Assembly: GCA_002293475.1 (NCBI GenBank)
Contig: DBDG01000033.1
Location: forward strand, 1 to 64,000
Length of the DNA stretch: 64,000 nt
From: Lachnospiraceae bacterium UBA938
GTDB taxonomy: Bacteria > Bacillota > Clostridia > Lachnospirales > Lachnospiraceae
Direction: 5' to 3'
Shown: one piece after another, positions 1 to 7,953 of the stretch
Numbering within the stretch: position 1 is the stretch's first letter
Layout: each line of letters starts with the position of its first letter
Translations under genes and position numbers: made by a program
Notes under the pieces: generated by a model
Databases searched by the model: none
What the model saw: only the letters and a program-made list of their open reading frames with translations
What the model was told of the DNA's origin: nothing

Positions 1-132
1 GTTAGCCTGCGCCAGCATCGCCTCCTGAGTTCCGAAGTTTGATATAATCCGAAACATCCGCAACCCCTTGAGGTATGCGGAAAATTTTTGTCAATATTTA
101 GTATTTTATGTATGGCTTTATATGGATATATG

Positions 133-156
133 TGGTATAATGGAAATATACGGAGG
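133..156 (+). promoter_or_regulatory. Extended -10 promoter and RBS of the transposase
   Basis: TATAAT at 136-141 is preceded by TGG, giving an extended -10 element. GGAGG at 152-156 lies 8 bases before the ATG at 165. No good -35 is visible at the right distance, as is common for extended -10 promoters. Confidence 0.5.
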
Positions 157-164
157 TTAATGCC

Positions 165-1976
165 ATGTATCTGAACAAACAGAAAAAGCCAAATGGAGAT
201 ATTTATCTGTCGCTCCGCGAAAAATATCATGTCCCCAAAATCGGTTCCAGAGAAAAGACCGTCGAAAGCCTTGGCTATCTCAGTGAACTGAAAAAGACGA
301 TAGACGATCCTATCGCCTATTACACTCAGTACGCAAAGAACCTGACTGCTGAAAAGAATTCAGAGAAATCAAGGACTATCTCGATTGACACAGACGAAAA
401 GCTCGCCGTCGGCACCAACGATATTAAAAATGTCGGCTACGGCATCCTTAAGCTCATCTATAAAGAGCTGGAAATCGATAAGTTCTGGAACTGGAAGACG
501 AGGGACCGGAAGATGAAGTTCAGCACAGACCAGATCTTCCGGCTGCTTACCTTTTCAAGGGCGCTCCACCCCGGTTCCAAACGTCATACGCTGAACCATA
601 AAAACCTTTATTTTGAGCCTTTTGACGGATTTGACCTGGACGACATCTACCATGCGCTGGATGTGATCGCCGAGAATCAGCTGGCCTTGCAGGAATGGGT
701 CTACGAACACTCCAGGAAGCTCTGCGCCCGTGACATGGCCGTCTCCTACTTCGACTGCACGAACTACTACTTTGATATCGGCAGGCCGGATGTAGACAGG
801 CTTAATGCGGACGGCAGCCCGGTAGACATGGAAGGAAACCCCGTCCCGGCCAAGTACAGGAAGCGGGGGCCGGAAAAGAACCACCGCCCAGACCCGATCG
901 TAGGGATGGGCCTCCTGATGGACAGGAACGGCATCCCGGTCGCTTACGACCTCTTTCCGGGGAACGAATCCGAGAAAGTACACATGCGCCCGATAATCAA
1001 CCGGGTAAAAGAGCGTTTTGAGGACTGCCGCATCATCTATGTAGCAGACAGGGGTCTTAATACTTCGGACAATATCTACTGGATCAACGGCAGCAACGAG
1101 GGGGATTCCAATTCCCGTGACGGGTATGTTTACGGCCAGTCCGTGCGCGGGGCAGATGCCGAATTCAAGTCATGGGTGCTAAGCGGCGGCTACCTCGCCG
1201 ACAAAGTGCCTTCCGGTGACGGCAGCCTGATTACCTTCCTGCATAAACACCGCATCCATCCAAAAGAGCTGCAGGTCAATGTGACAAAGCCCGGCCAGAA
1301 GAAGCCTGTCAAAAAGAAGGTTGTCGTCGACCAGAAACAGATGGTCTATTATTCCGATAAATATGCCAAAAAGCAGAAAAGAGACCGTGCCGCAATGCTC
1401 GAACGGGCGAAAGACCTCATAAAGCATCCGAAAAAATATGACCGGGCCACAGCAAAAGGCAGCGCCTCATATGTCCTGAATATCGCATTCGATAAATCAA
1501 CCGGAGAGATTGTCGAGGGGAAAACCCTTGAACTGGACATGGACAAGATCAGGGAAGAAGAAAAATACGATGGCTACTATTCTATCGTCACCAGTGAGCT
1601 CGGAATGGATGACCTGGAGATGAGGGACGTATACAGGGGACTGGCCAAGATCGAGGATTCTTTCAAGGTAACCAAAACATACTTTGAAGCAAGGCCTGTT
1701 TATGTATGGCTCAACGAACACATAGATGCTCACTTTGCCACCTGTTTCCTGTCATTGGTTCTGGTCCGCCTGCTGGAAAACAAACTTGATCACGCCTTTC
1801 CGACGGGACAGATACTGGATGCATTGCGAAACTATAATTGCACGCACTTAGATACGAACACATGGAAATTTACTTATTATGACGAAGTCATGGATGCATG
1901 CGCAAAGGCTTTTGATTTGCCACTCAATGATAAGTACAAAACCCAACAGGAAGTCCAGCGATTATTGCGATATTAA
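165..1976 (+). CDS. IS1634/IS4-type DDE transposase
   Basis: Probable 603-residue DDE transposase that cuts and joins the ends of its own insertion sequence. The RNase H-like fold can be followed: the first Asp in SYFDCTNYYFD (D197), the second in IYVADRGL (D295), and a Glu in the IS4-superfamily signature Y(x)nE(6)K, here E497 and K504 after a conserved YDGYYSIVTSE block. The extended insertion domain between the second Asp and the Glu, rich in Lys, is normal for IS1634. The length is typical and no frameshift is visible, so it may be active. Start chosen from GGAGG 8 bases upstream. It adjoins a damaged integrase, consistent with an IS landing in an already mobile region. Confidence 0.88.
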   Translation: MYLNKQKKPNGDIYLSLREKYHVPKIGSREKTVESLGYLSELKKTIDDPIAYYTQYAKNLTAEKNSEKSRTISIDTDEKLAVGTNDIKNVGYGILKLIYKELEIDKFWNWKTRDRKMKFSTDQIFRLLTFSRALHPGSKRHTLNHKNLYFEPFDGFDLDDIYHALDVIAENQLALQEWVYEHSRKLCARDMAVSYFDCTNYYFDIGRPDVDRLNADGSPVDMEGNPVPAKYRKRGPEKNHRPDPIVGMGLLMDRNGIPVAYDLFPGNESEKVHMRPIINRVKERFEDCRIIYVADRGLNTSDNIYWINGSNEGDSNSRDGYVYGQSVRGADAEFKSWVLSGGYLADKVPSGDGSLITFLHKHRIHPKELQVNVTKPGQKKPVKKKVVVDQKQMVYYSDKYAKKQKRDRAAMLERAKDLIKHPKKYDRATAKGSASYVLNIAFDKSTGEIVEGKTLELDMDKIREEEKYDGYYSIVTSELGMDDLEMRDVYRGLAKIEDSFKVTKTYFEARPVYVWLNEHIDAHFATCFLSLVLVRLLENKLDHAFPTGQILDALRNYNCTHLDTNTWKFTYYDEVMDACAKAFDLPLNDKYKTQQEVQRLLRY

Positions 1977-2033
1977 ATATTTAAAATTTTTTCATTTACA
2001 AAAAATAAACCTCAATAAGCCATACAGATGGAA

Positions 2034-2072
2034 AGGCTCTAGGCCTTGTATTTACTGGGCTAGAGCCTGTTT
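2034..2072 (+). terminator. Hairpin terminator of the IS
   Basis: AGGCTCTAG at 2034-2042 pairs with CTAGAGCCT at 2060-2068, followed by GTTTT. It sits 58 bases after the transposase stop and just inside the proposed right end. Confidence 0.55.
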
Positions 2073-2146
2073 TGCTTCGGAACTTGAGATTATATTACAC
2101 GAGGGCGCTTTTCTCAAGTGAATTCGCCGCACGGCAGGAACTAATT

Positions 2147-3115
2147 TTACAGTTTAGCGCGCTGAAATCGCCGCTCAAATCTGAACGCCTGCGCCACAGC
2201 ATCCGCGGCGGCCTGTTTCTCGCGAATCGTAACTTTCCGCTCCTTTTCCGGCAAGTATGCCGCATAGTTTTTCCGCGTGATACTCGTGCGGGTTTGCCCT
2301 AAAATATCCGAAAGCGTGCAAACGAAGGTGTGGCGGAGATCAAGGAATCGGATGTGATGTAGCCCGGATTTACGGAGGATTTTCTCATGCATGAGCCTCA
2401 CCATGTTGGGCGAATACGGCTTTAGGCTCACCGGATGAATAAACATCCAGGGACTGCTCGGATGCTTTGTATGTTCTGCGTTGAGCAGATTGACGATAAG
2501 CGCAGGAAGAGGAATTGTCCGGCTCTCTGGCTCGGGGTCTGTGTTGCCGGTAATGGTTTTGCTATCCGTACTCCTGTGCTTTACAACTGTCAGCGTCTGC
2601 TTATCGGCGTCAAGATCGCTCCACAGCAGGGTCAGCAGCTCGCTCTCTCGCAGACCGGTCGCCAATTCCAAGGTGAACATTGGCGGCATATGTAGGCTGT
2701 CAGCGGCGGTCAAATATGCCTTAATCTCATCGGCAGTCAGTATATTCTGCGTCTGCGCCGGTTTCATTGAACCGCAGGCAAGACCGCTCGCCGGATTCTC
2801 GGCGATCAGGCAGTCTCGAACCGCTTGTGCCAAACATTGATTTAGCAGACAGTCAATATGGCGCATGGTTTCGTCCAATAATCCCGGATAGGCGGCGCTG
2901 TTCGGGCGATGACTGCCGGAGGCGCGACAGCGCTCTAAGAATCGGCGTACCTTTGCCGGCGTCAGGTCAGTTAATATGACCTTTCCAAGACCGGGGATGA
3001 TGTGGTTTTTCAAGAGGTATCGCTGTGCGGCAAGCGTTGAGGCGCGGACGCTTGGCTTGCTGTAGATTTCCGTCCAATATTCAGCCCACTGCTCTACGGT
3101 ATAATCGGCGTTCAT
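2147..3115 (-). CDS. Tyrosine recombinase/integrase, probably damaged
   Basis: Phage-type integrase of 322 residues, expected to recombine attachment sites of an integrative element. After an N-terminal SAM-like/arm domain (about residues 1-110) the catalytic Arg is in TGLRESELLTLLW, box II reads FLDLRHTF (the usual His before DLR is Leu), and the nucleophilic Tyr is in NYAAYLPE. Between LRHTF and the LGH-like LGQ segment only a few residues remain, where the family normally has about 12 more, so an in-frame deletion seems to have removed part of the active-site scaffold. The ATG at 3115 is chosen because GGGAGGGA precedes it; the frame is open 20 codons further upstream without a ribosome site. 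It is transcribed away from the Fic module. Confidence 0.75.
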   Translation of the reverse strand: MNADYTVEQWAEYWTEIYSKPSVRASTLAAQRYLLKNHIIPGLGKVILTDLTPAKVRRFLERCRASGSHRPNSAAYPGLLDETMRHIDCLLNQCLAQAVRDCLIAENPASGLACGSMKPAQTQNILTADEIKAYLTAADSLHMPPMFTLELATGLRESELLTLLWSDLDADKQTLTVVKHRSTDSKTITGNTDPEPESRTIPLPALIVNLLNAEHTKHPSSPWMFIHPVSLKPYSPNMVRLMHEKILRKSGLHHIRFLDLRHTFVCTLSDILGQTRTSITRKNYAAYLPEKERKVTIREKQAAADAVAQAFRFERRFQRAKL

Positions 3116-3186
3116 GAAATCCCTCCCTATCAGCAAGCAACAATACCACAGGAAGACCTGAATAGCTACGGTCAAGGAGTTTAGAT

Positions 3187-3238
3187 TTGTTGTCCTGCGT
3201 CTTGTTTATATATTTCCCCTCAATCTGGTGGAGTAGGG
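3187..3238. repeat. 52-bp direct repeat, copy 1 (left of Fic module)
   Basis: This segment recurs at 4152-4203 in the same orientation with 6 mismatches in 52 positions; the core GTCTTGTTTATATATTTCCC is identical. The two copies bracket the VbhA/Fic pair exactly. It could be an attachment-site duplication or a cassette boundary. Confidence 0.8.
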
Positions 3239-3240
3239 CG

Positions 3241-3305
3241 GCGCAAAACTAAGCGGTGAGCTCGCTCTGGTTTTCGTTGTAATTTCGCGCGTTTTGCGCT
3301 ATAAT
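3241..3305 (+). promoter_or_regulatory. Promoter of the vbhA-fic operon with inverted repeat
   Basis: TTGTAA at 3277-3282 and TATAAT at 3300-3305 are separated by exactly 17 bases. A 9-base inverted repeat, GCGCAAAAC at 3241-3249 and GTTTTGCGC at 3291-3299, brackets the -35 element and ends immediately before the -10. This suggests an autoregulatory operator, as expected for a toxin-antitoxin operon. Confidence 0.6.
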
Positions 3306-3326
3306 AATAGCGTGAGGTGAACCATC

Positions 3327-3536
3327 ATGGCCAAAGATTATTCCGTGCAGGGCACGACAAAACTCCAGCGGGAGAAATATATCAGCGACGCCATTGCGCT
3401 TTCAACGCTCGACGCGCCGGAGCCGTCCGATACTGCCAAAAAGCTCATGGGAGAGTATATTGACGGGAAGTGCGAGCTTTCTGCCGCCCGCGAACGCATG
3501 ATAGAGCATTATAAGGCAGAGGCCGCCAATGCGTGA
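3327..3536 (+). CDS. VbhA-like antitoxin of a Fic toxin
   Basis: Small 69-residue helical protein directly upstream of a Fic gene, overlapping it by 8 bases. It fits the VbhA antitoxin family, in which the first helix blocks ATP in the Fic active site through an S/T-xxx-E-G/N motif and a second helical part (here about residues 32-66) wraps the toxin. Aligning by eye on the shared EPS that follows the motif, the inhibitory helix reads AIALSTLDAPEPS: Asp-Ala stand where Glu-Gly is expected, and Leu where the Ser should be. This may be a weakened inhibitor or a variant. The start follows GTGAGGTGAA. Confidence 0.7.
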   Translation: MAKDYSVQGTTKLQREKYISDAIALSTLDAPEPSDTAKKLMGEYIDGKCELSAARERMIEHYKAEAANA

Positions 3537-4137
3537 TCCATATCTTTATGATGATGTGCCGGTTTTAAAAAACCGGCTGAATATCAAGGACAAAGAACTG
3601 CTGGAGCGCGCCGAGGCGGACATTACCGCTTTTGCATTAGCCGATGTAGATAACGCCGTCGCCGATCTGCCATTTGAGTTGCCGCGCCTGCTGGCGATTC
3701 ATAAGCATATATTCGGTGACATTTTTGAATGGGCTGGAAGCGTGCGCACGATCCCGATTGTCAAGGGCGAGCGTGTCCTCGGCGGCGATACCGTTCGGTA
3801 TTCTGGTCCGGATGATATTGAACGTGATTGTGTTGCGATTCTTAAAAAACTGAATACGACCGATTGGACTAATCTCGGCGTTCACGAGACTGCCGAGGCT
3901 TTTGCAAAGCTGACTGCCGCCCTGTGGCAATGTCATCCGTTCCGCGAGGGCAACACCCGGACGACCATCACTTTTGCCACGCAGTTTGCGGAGGCGCACG
4001 GCTTTCGTATGGACAAGTCGCTGCTTAAAGACAGCGCCGCCTATGTGCGCGACGCACTCGTCAAGGCCTCGGACGGCGAGTATTCGGAGTATGAGTACCT
4101 TGTCAAAATCTTTGAGGACGCCATCCGCAGAGGGTAA
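3529..4137 (+). CDS. Fic-domain AMP-transferase toxin
   Basis: Fic/Doc-fold enzyme of 202 residues that would transfer AMP (or another nucleotide moiety) to a target protein. The catalytic loop HPFREGNTRT is at residues 136-145, with the catalytic His136, the Mg-binding Glu140 and the anion-hole GN-R; the motif has Thr where Gly is most common. The beta-flap lies around GGDTVRYSGPDD (85-96). The length is that of compact class I Fic toxins inhibited by a separate antitoxin, which matches the overlapping VbhA-like gene. No frameshift is visible. The pair is enclosed by 52-bp direct repeats. Confidence 0.88.
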   Translation: MRDPYLYDDVPVLKNRLNIKDKELLERAEADITAFALADVDNAVADLPFELPRLLAIHKHIFGDIFEWAGSVRTIPIVKGERVLGGDTVRYSGPDDIERDCVAILKKLNTTDWTNLGVHETAEAFAKLTAALWQCHPFREGNTRTTITFATQFAEAHGFRMDKSLLKDSAAYVRDALVKASDGEYSEYEYLVKIFEDAIRRG

Positions 4138-4151
4138 GGACGAGGCTATAA

Positions 4152-4203
4152 TTGTTGTTCTGTGTCTTGTTTATATATTTCCCCACCAGCTGGTGGAGTG
4201 GGG
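4152..4203. repeat. 52-bp direct repeat, copy 2 (right of Fic module)
   Basis: Second copy of the 3187-3238 repeat, 14 bases after the fic stop codon. The rest of 4204-4520 holds the hairpin at 4266 and no gene I can support. Confidence 0.8.
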
Positions 4204-4265
4204 TTCTCCATAGAAAATACTATCGAGCGAGCGCTTATAACTTGCGACAGCGTTGCGAGAATTTA

Positions 4266-4292
4266 AAAAGTGCCAACAGTGTCGGCACTTTT
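4266..4292 (+). terminator. Hairpin after fic
   Basis: AAAAGTGCC at 4266-4274 pairs perfectly with GGCACTTTT at 4284-4292. The T run closing the stem makes it a plausible intrinsic terminator. Confidence 0.5.
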
Positions 4293-4521
4293 GTAAAAGA
4301 GAAAAACGCAACACGTTCTTTTCGCCCCCTGTTCCTGACCCAGATTTCGACCCAGAATAGGATAGCGCGGGGTGGAAAACCCACCGCTAAAGACCGCCGG
4401 AGAGAAAAAGGACGCGCTGTAAACAGGGCTATTCAGGGCAAAACACCGCCGTTTGAAAGCTGAGAGATTACTTTGGGAACAAGTGCGGTAAAACTGTTAC
4501 TAATGGGTGGGAACGGCAAGA

Positions 4522-4842
4522 TCCATAACAGCCTTTGCTTTAAGGGACTCCCTTGAAGTGGCCAGGTCACTGGGAATCATAATAGAAAGTACCAGAATCT
4601 GCGGCGGCGGTGCCAAAAGCGCCTTGTGGAAAAAAATGATCGCCAATGTCCTGAACCTGAAAGTGGAAGTGATCGCCAACGAAGAGGGACCGGCCCTTGG
4701 CGGAGCCATGCTGGCGGCGGTGTCCTGCGGGGAGTATGCCGACGTGGCGGAAGCCGCCGGGGAAATTGTCAAAGTGGTGGATACCATTGAACCGGAGCCT
4801 GAACTGACGGCAAAATATGAAGAGCGGTGCGGAATGTGCCGA
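4522..4842 (+). pseudogene. xylB: Xylulokinase 3' fragment
   Basis: Only the C-terminal part of an FGGY-family xylulokinase remains. The conserved TRICGGGAKSALWKKM and NEEGPALGGAMLAAV blocks and the tail KVVDTIEPEPELTAKYEE are clear. The start of the kinase, including the catalytic Asp region and the N-terminal ATPase lobe, is absent; homology begins abruptly after the mobile-element segment. At its 3' end the reading continues for nine unrelated codons because it is joined out of frame to a second gene fragment. Confidence 0.8.
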
Positions 4843-4987
4843 TATGATTCATGAATTCATTCCGATTGCCCGTGCCATCGTGGGTCTGAAGGATCTGAAA
4901 ATCATCAGCTTCGGTCCCCGTCCGCTGAATTTCCTGGCCTGCAATGCCCCCATCAAGCAGCTTTATAATCTTGGTGTGGAGATTGAA
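4838..4987 (+). pseudogene. L-fucose isomerase-like fragment
   Basis: About 50 codons in a different frame from the xylulokinase remnant match the pattern of the fucose/arabinose-isomerase superfamily: IHEFIPIARAIVGLKDL followed by ISFGPRPLNFLACNAPIKQL and a GVEIE end. There is no start and no remainder of the protein. It is fused by deletion to the xylB fragment and followed at once by the ParE pseudogene, so it is non-functional. Confidence 0.6.
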
Positions 4988-5010
4988 ACACTGCGTCCGC
5001 ATATCACCCT

Positions 5011-5309
5011 TCAACGCAACATCTCACGTCGGATGTCATTTGAGACGTGAAAAAAACGATGAATTATAACCAAATGTCGTTTCTCATCTATGCTATAAAA
5101 CAGTAAATACTCATCTATCACCATTCGCCGGAAAACGGGTCTTCTTCATAGGTTGGACAGATATATGGCATTTTCTCCAAAGTAGCCACTTGTTTTTCCA
5201 ATCTGAGAAAGAAGTTCCTGACGGTACTGGTATAAAACTGTGACAAATATTCCTCAATTGCGTCTATATCACGATCTGCTGTAGGTAGAAATGCAGTACG
5301 ATAATTCAT
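5011..5309 (-). pseudogene. RelE/ParE-family toxin, frameshifted
   Basis: The first 63 codons read as a RelE/ParE toxin (MNYRTAFLPTADRDIDAIEEY and onward) and stop early at 5118-5120. In the next frame the rest of the fold continues as RMVIDEYLLFYSIDEKR and VIIHRFFHV and ends at 5011. The total span of 299 bases is one short of a 99-residue gene, so a single base was probably lost near 5129-5132. The start overlaps the antitoxin gene by 4 bases. The toxin is presumably inactive unless the base loss is a sequencing error. Confidence 0.8.
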
Positions 5310-5596
5310 AGGCCACGCCCAGCTATCTTCTTTTTAACTCTATCGAACACGTCTGCAGCATCAACCAGCGGGGTATTGGGGTCAGTCACCTCATCCTTGG
5401 ATTTCTGTAATTCATTATAGATAAAACGATGATGCAGAAACTCCTCATAGGCAGCATAGTCTTCAATATTAATTAAAACTGATTCACCTACGCCATTGTT
5501 AGTAATTATGACGTGATCGTGCTGTTCAAGTGACCGCATAATCTCGGCATAGTTATTGCGTAAATCTCTGGCTGGTCTCACTTGGGTTTTCAACAT
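5306..5596 (-). CDS. Phd/YefM-family antitoxin
   Basis: Antitoxin of 96 residues with the Phd/YefM N-terminal DNA-binding fold: RPARDLRNNYAEIM, HDHVIITNNGVGESVLI and the EDYAAYEE helix. The C-terminal 35 residues are charged and would wrap the toxin. It overlaps the downstream toxin start in an ATGA-type arrangement, so the two were translationally coupled. A TTGTTT-N17-TACAAT promoter precedes it. It appears intact although its toxin is not. Confidence 0.85.
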   Translation of the reverse strand: MLKTQVRPARDLRNNYAEIMRSLEQHDHVIITNNGVGESVLINIEDYAAYEEFLHHRFIYNELQKSKDEVTDPNTPLVDAADVFDRVKKKIAGRGL

Positions 5597-5626
5597 TTAC
5601 TTATCCTCACCTTCACTTTTACAAGT

Positions 5627-5655
5627 ATTGTATCACGATTTGACTACAAAAACAA
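5627..5655 (-). promoter_or_regulatory. Promoter of the Phd/ParE operon
   Basis: On the minus strand TTGTTT (5655-5650) and TACAAT (5632-5627) are separated by 17 bases, about 30 bases upstream of the antitoxin start. Confidence 0.55.
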
Positions 5656-5965
5656 CTGGAAATTATTATCGTTAAGTGTAATTTCATAAGAGCTATTGAC
5701 TACGATATGAGGATACAATTAACAAAGATATAATCGCGTAAAAAAATAAATCTATCAGAATCCTGATGGTATATGATGCCAATTTTTCCTGCCAATCAAG
5801 TTAGCTAACTTATGGCAAAATTAATGGAGAAGAAAGCGCAAGGACATCCCGTAGACGGTATGAAATGATCCGTTTACGGGATCTGGCATTGTAAGCGTTG
5901 TTTGTGCAGAATAGATAAAAAGAAAAGTGGCGAACAAGTAAAAATGCTGAAATAATTAATTCCCA

Positions 5966-5994
5966 TTGACAGAATATTGGAATAAGGATATAAT
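5966..5994 (+). promoter_or_regulatory. Promoter of the sugar importer operon
   Basis: A perfect TTGACA (5966-5971) and TATAAT (5989-5994) with 17-base spacing predict a start near 6001. The remaining intergenic DNA from 5656 to 5965 is AT-rich and I see no gene or riboswitch in it; a partial cre-like TGTAAGCGTTGTTT lies near 5890. Confidence 0.75.
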
Positions 5995-6007
5995 TAAAAT
6001 AATTTAA

Positions 6008-6025
6008 ACATCCTACGTATTATGT
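6008..6025. promoter_or_regulatory. Putative GntR operator 1
   Basis: ACAT-CC-TACGTA-TT-ATGT is a palindrome apart from its two-base spacers and lies just downstream of the predicted transcription start, a classic repressor position. The same ACAT-NN-TACGTA core recurs at 12443-12460, right after the GntR gene. Confidence 0.55.
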
Positions 6026-6085
6026 TTACGATTGTGGAATATGGGAATAGTTACAAGCAGCGGATAAAATAAGAGAAGGAGAAAG

Positions 6086-7006
6086 ATGATGGGTGCCAAG
6101 ATTAAGAAACTTAAGCGATATCTTCCGTTATATCTGATGTTTCTGCCGGGAGCAATCTATTTGCTGATAAATAATTATGTTCCGATGGCTGGGATTGTGG
6201 TTGCTTTTAAAAAGTATAACGTGAGAAGCGGGATATGGGGAAGCGATTGGTTCGGCTTGAATAATTTTAAATTTCTGTTTGCTACATCGGACGCCATGCT
6301 TATCACCAGAAATACTATTTTATATAATATGGCCTTTATAATCATCAATATGGTGCTGGGGATTACCTTTGCCATTTTTATCAGTGACACGGTTAATAAG
6401 CACCTTCGGAAAACATATCAAAGCATCATTTTATTTCCTTACTTAATGTCTGCGGTCATCATTGGCTACATTGTATATGCATTTTTGAGCCAGAGTAATG
6501 GGATAATTAACAACAGTATCTTGAAATTGTTTGGCAGGGAAGCAATAAGCTGGTATTCGGAAGCGAAGTATTGGCCATTTATCTTGGTTTTTGTAAACAC
6601 ATGGAAAGGAATCGGTTATGGCTGTCTGATTTATATATCGACGATTAACAGTATCGACCCTTCCCTGTATGAGGCGGCTAAATTGGATGGAGCCGGTAAA
6701 TGGCAGCAGATCAGATATATTACTTTACCGTCACTGACTGCTACGGTAATTACCCTGACCCTTCTCAGTATCGGAAGAATTTTTTATTCTGATTTCGGAT
6801 TGTTTTATCAGGTGCCGCGTAATTCCGGCTTGCTGTATTCTACGACTAACGTCATTGATACTTATGTTTACCGGGGCTTAATGGAACAGTCCAATGTGGG
6901 TATGGCGGCAGCGGCAGGATTTTATCAGTCAATAGTTGGGTTTTTACTGGTCATTACGGCTAATCTGATTGTTCGTAAAAGAAGCGCCGAGCATGCATTA
7001 TTTTAA
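6086..7006 (+). CDS. Sugar ABC transporter permease, LplB type
   Basis: Integral membrane subunit of 306 residues of a carbohydrate-uptake ABC importer. It has an N-terminal membrane segment (LYLMFLPGAIYLLI), several further spans, and the EAA loop that docks the ATPase in SLYEAAKLDGAGKWQQIRYITLP. It belongs with the next permease and the lipoprotein, the usual LplB/YtcP/LipO-like trio for oligosaccharides. No ATPase is encoded here; such systems share an MsmX-type ATPase encoded elsewhere. The RBS is GAGAAGGAGAAAG; a second in-frame ATG follows directly. Confidence 0.9.
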   Translation: MMGAKIKKLKRYLPLYLMFLPGAIYLLINNYVPMAGIVVAFKKYNVRSGIWGSDWFGLNNFKFLFATSDAMLITRNTILYNMAFIIINMVLGITFAIFISDTVNKHLRKTYQSIILFPYLMSAVIIGYIVYAFLSQSNGIINNSILKLFGREAISWYSEAKYWPFILVFVNTWKGIGYGCLIYISTINSIDPSLYEAAKLDGAGKWQQIRYITLPSLTATVITLTLLSIGRIFYSDFGLFYQVPRNSGLLYSTTNVIDTYVYRGLMEQSNVGMAAAAGFYQSIVGFLLVITANLIVRKRSAEHALF

Positions 7007-7032
7007 ATAATTTAGAAAGAATGGGAGCAAAG

Positions 7033-7908
7033 ATGAAAAAATTCCAGTATTTATCAAATACGGTCATGATCATATGGACAGTGTTGATCATCCTTCCGTT
7101 TATCCTGTTATTTATGTCCTCTGTTACGGAGGAGAATGTGCTCGTGGCCAATGGTTATTCCTTTTTTCCGGATCGGTTTTCTCTGGAGGCATATGGCTAT
7201 ATCATTCGGTCAGGGCGAAAGATTTTGCTGGCCTATGGAATCAGTATTCTGGTCACAGTGATCGGAACATTATCCAATGTACTGCTATCGTCATTGATGG
7301 CATATCCTCTTACCGTGAAGACACTGCCAGGCAGAAAGATTATGATGTTCTTTGTCTTCTTTACGATGTTGTTTCATGGCGGAATTGTTCCTTCGTATAT
7401 TATGTGGAGCGGCACTTTTCATATTAAAGATACAATTTTTGCTCAATTGCTGCCTAATCTCTTGTTAAGCGGTTGGAACATTATGATGATCCGTACCTAT
7501 TTTCAAACCAGTATTCCCGACAGTCTGTATGAGGCGGCCAGAATCGACGGTGCTTCGGAAATGAAGATTTTTACCGGCGTTGTGTTGCCTCTTGGGAAGC
7601 CGATTCTGGTAACTATGGGAACTTTTGCGGGTCTGGCTTATTGGAATGATTGGACCAATGGTCTGTATTACATTGCCAGAAATAAAGACTTATACAATGT
7701 TCAAAACCTGTTAAATCAGATGATATCCAATATCCAATATCTGGCGACAAGTTCTGACTCTAATGTTGCGGCGGCGGCTTCTAACCTGCCGGCCACCGGA
7801 ATTCAGATGGCAATTGCTTTTGTGGCTATATTGCCGATTATGTTGATTTTTCCGCAGTTCCAGAGATTCTATTCCAAAGGAATCACACTGGGAGGCGTGA
7901 AAGGTTAA
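7033..7908 (+). CDS. Sugar ABC transporter permease, YtcP/AraQ type
   Basis: Second membrane subunit of the importer (291 residues from the chosen start). It has six likely spans, an LAYGISILVTVIGT segment, and an EAA loop SLYEAARIDGASEMKIFTGVVLP. The family C-terminus FPQFQRFYSKGITLGGVKG is complete. An ATG at 7021 is in frame, but GGGAG at 7024-7028 favours the ATG at 7033. It follows the first permease by about 26 bases. Confidence 0.9.
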   Translation: MKKFQYLSNTVMIIWTVLIILPFILLFMSSVTEENVLVANGYSFFPDRFSLEAYGYIIRSGRKILLAYGISILVTVIGTLSNVLLSSLMAYPLTVKTLPGRKIMMFFVFFTMLFHGGIVPSYIMWSGTFHIKDTIFAQLLPNLLLSGWNIMMIRTYFQTSIPDSLYEAARIDGASEMKIFTGVVLPLGKPILVTMGTFAGLAYWNDWTNGLYYIARNKDLYNVQNLLNQMISNIQYLATSSDSNVAAAASNLPATGIQMAIAFVAILPIMLIFPQFQRFYSKGITLGGVKG

Positions 7909-7953
7909 GTAGTACACACTATAAATTAAAATATTAAACTAGGAGGAAGTAAA

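Larger units (their letters stand above)
28..2084 (+). mobile_element. IS1634-like insertion sequence (limits tentative)
   Basis: A single transposase gene with its own promoter and terminator forms a compact unit. The 10-base sequence AGTTCCGAAG at 28-37 occurs inverted as CTTCGGAACT at 2075-2084 and could be the core of the terminal inverted repeats. I could not find a target-site duplication, and the match is short, so the ends are a guess; the transposase itself is secure. Confidence 0.4.

Noticed and set aside
1..96. Possible minus-strand gene start reading MFRIISNFGTQ leftwards from about 57
   Set aside because: Only about 20 codons are visible before the window edge, too little to support a gene.
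5889..5904. cre-like catabolite repression site before the sugar importer
   Set aside because: It matches the consensus only on the left half and lies about 100 bases upstream of the promoter; recorded only as a weak resemblance.
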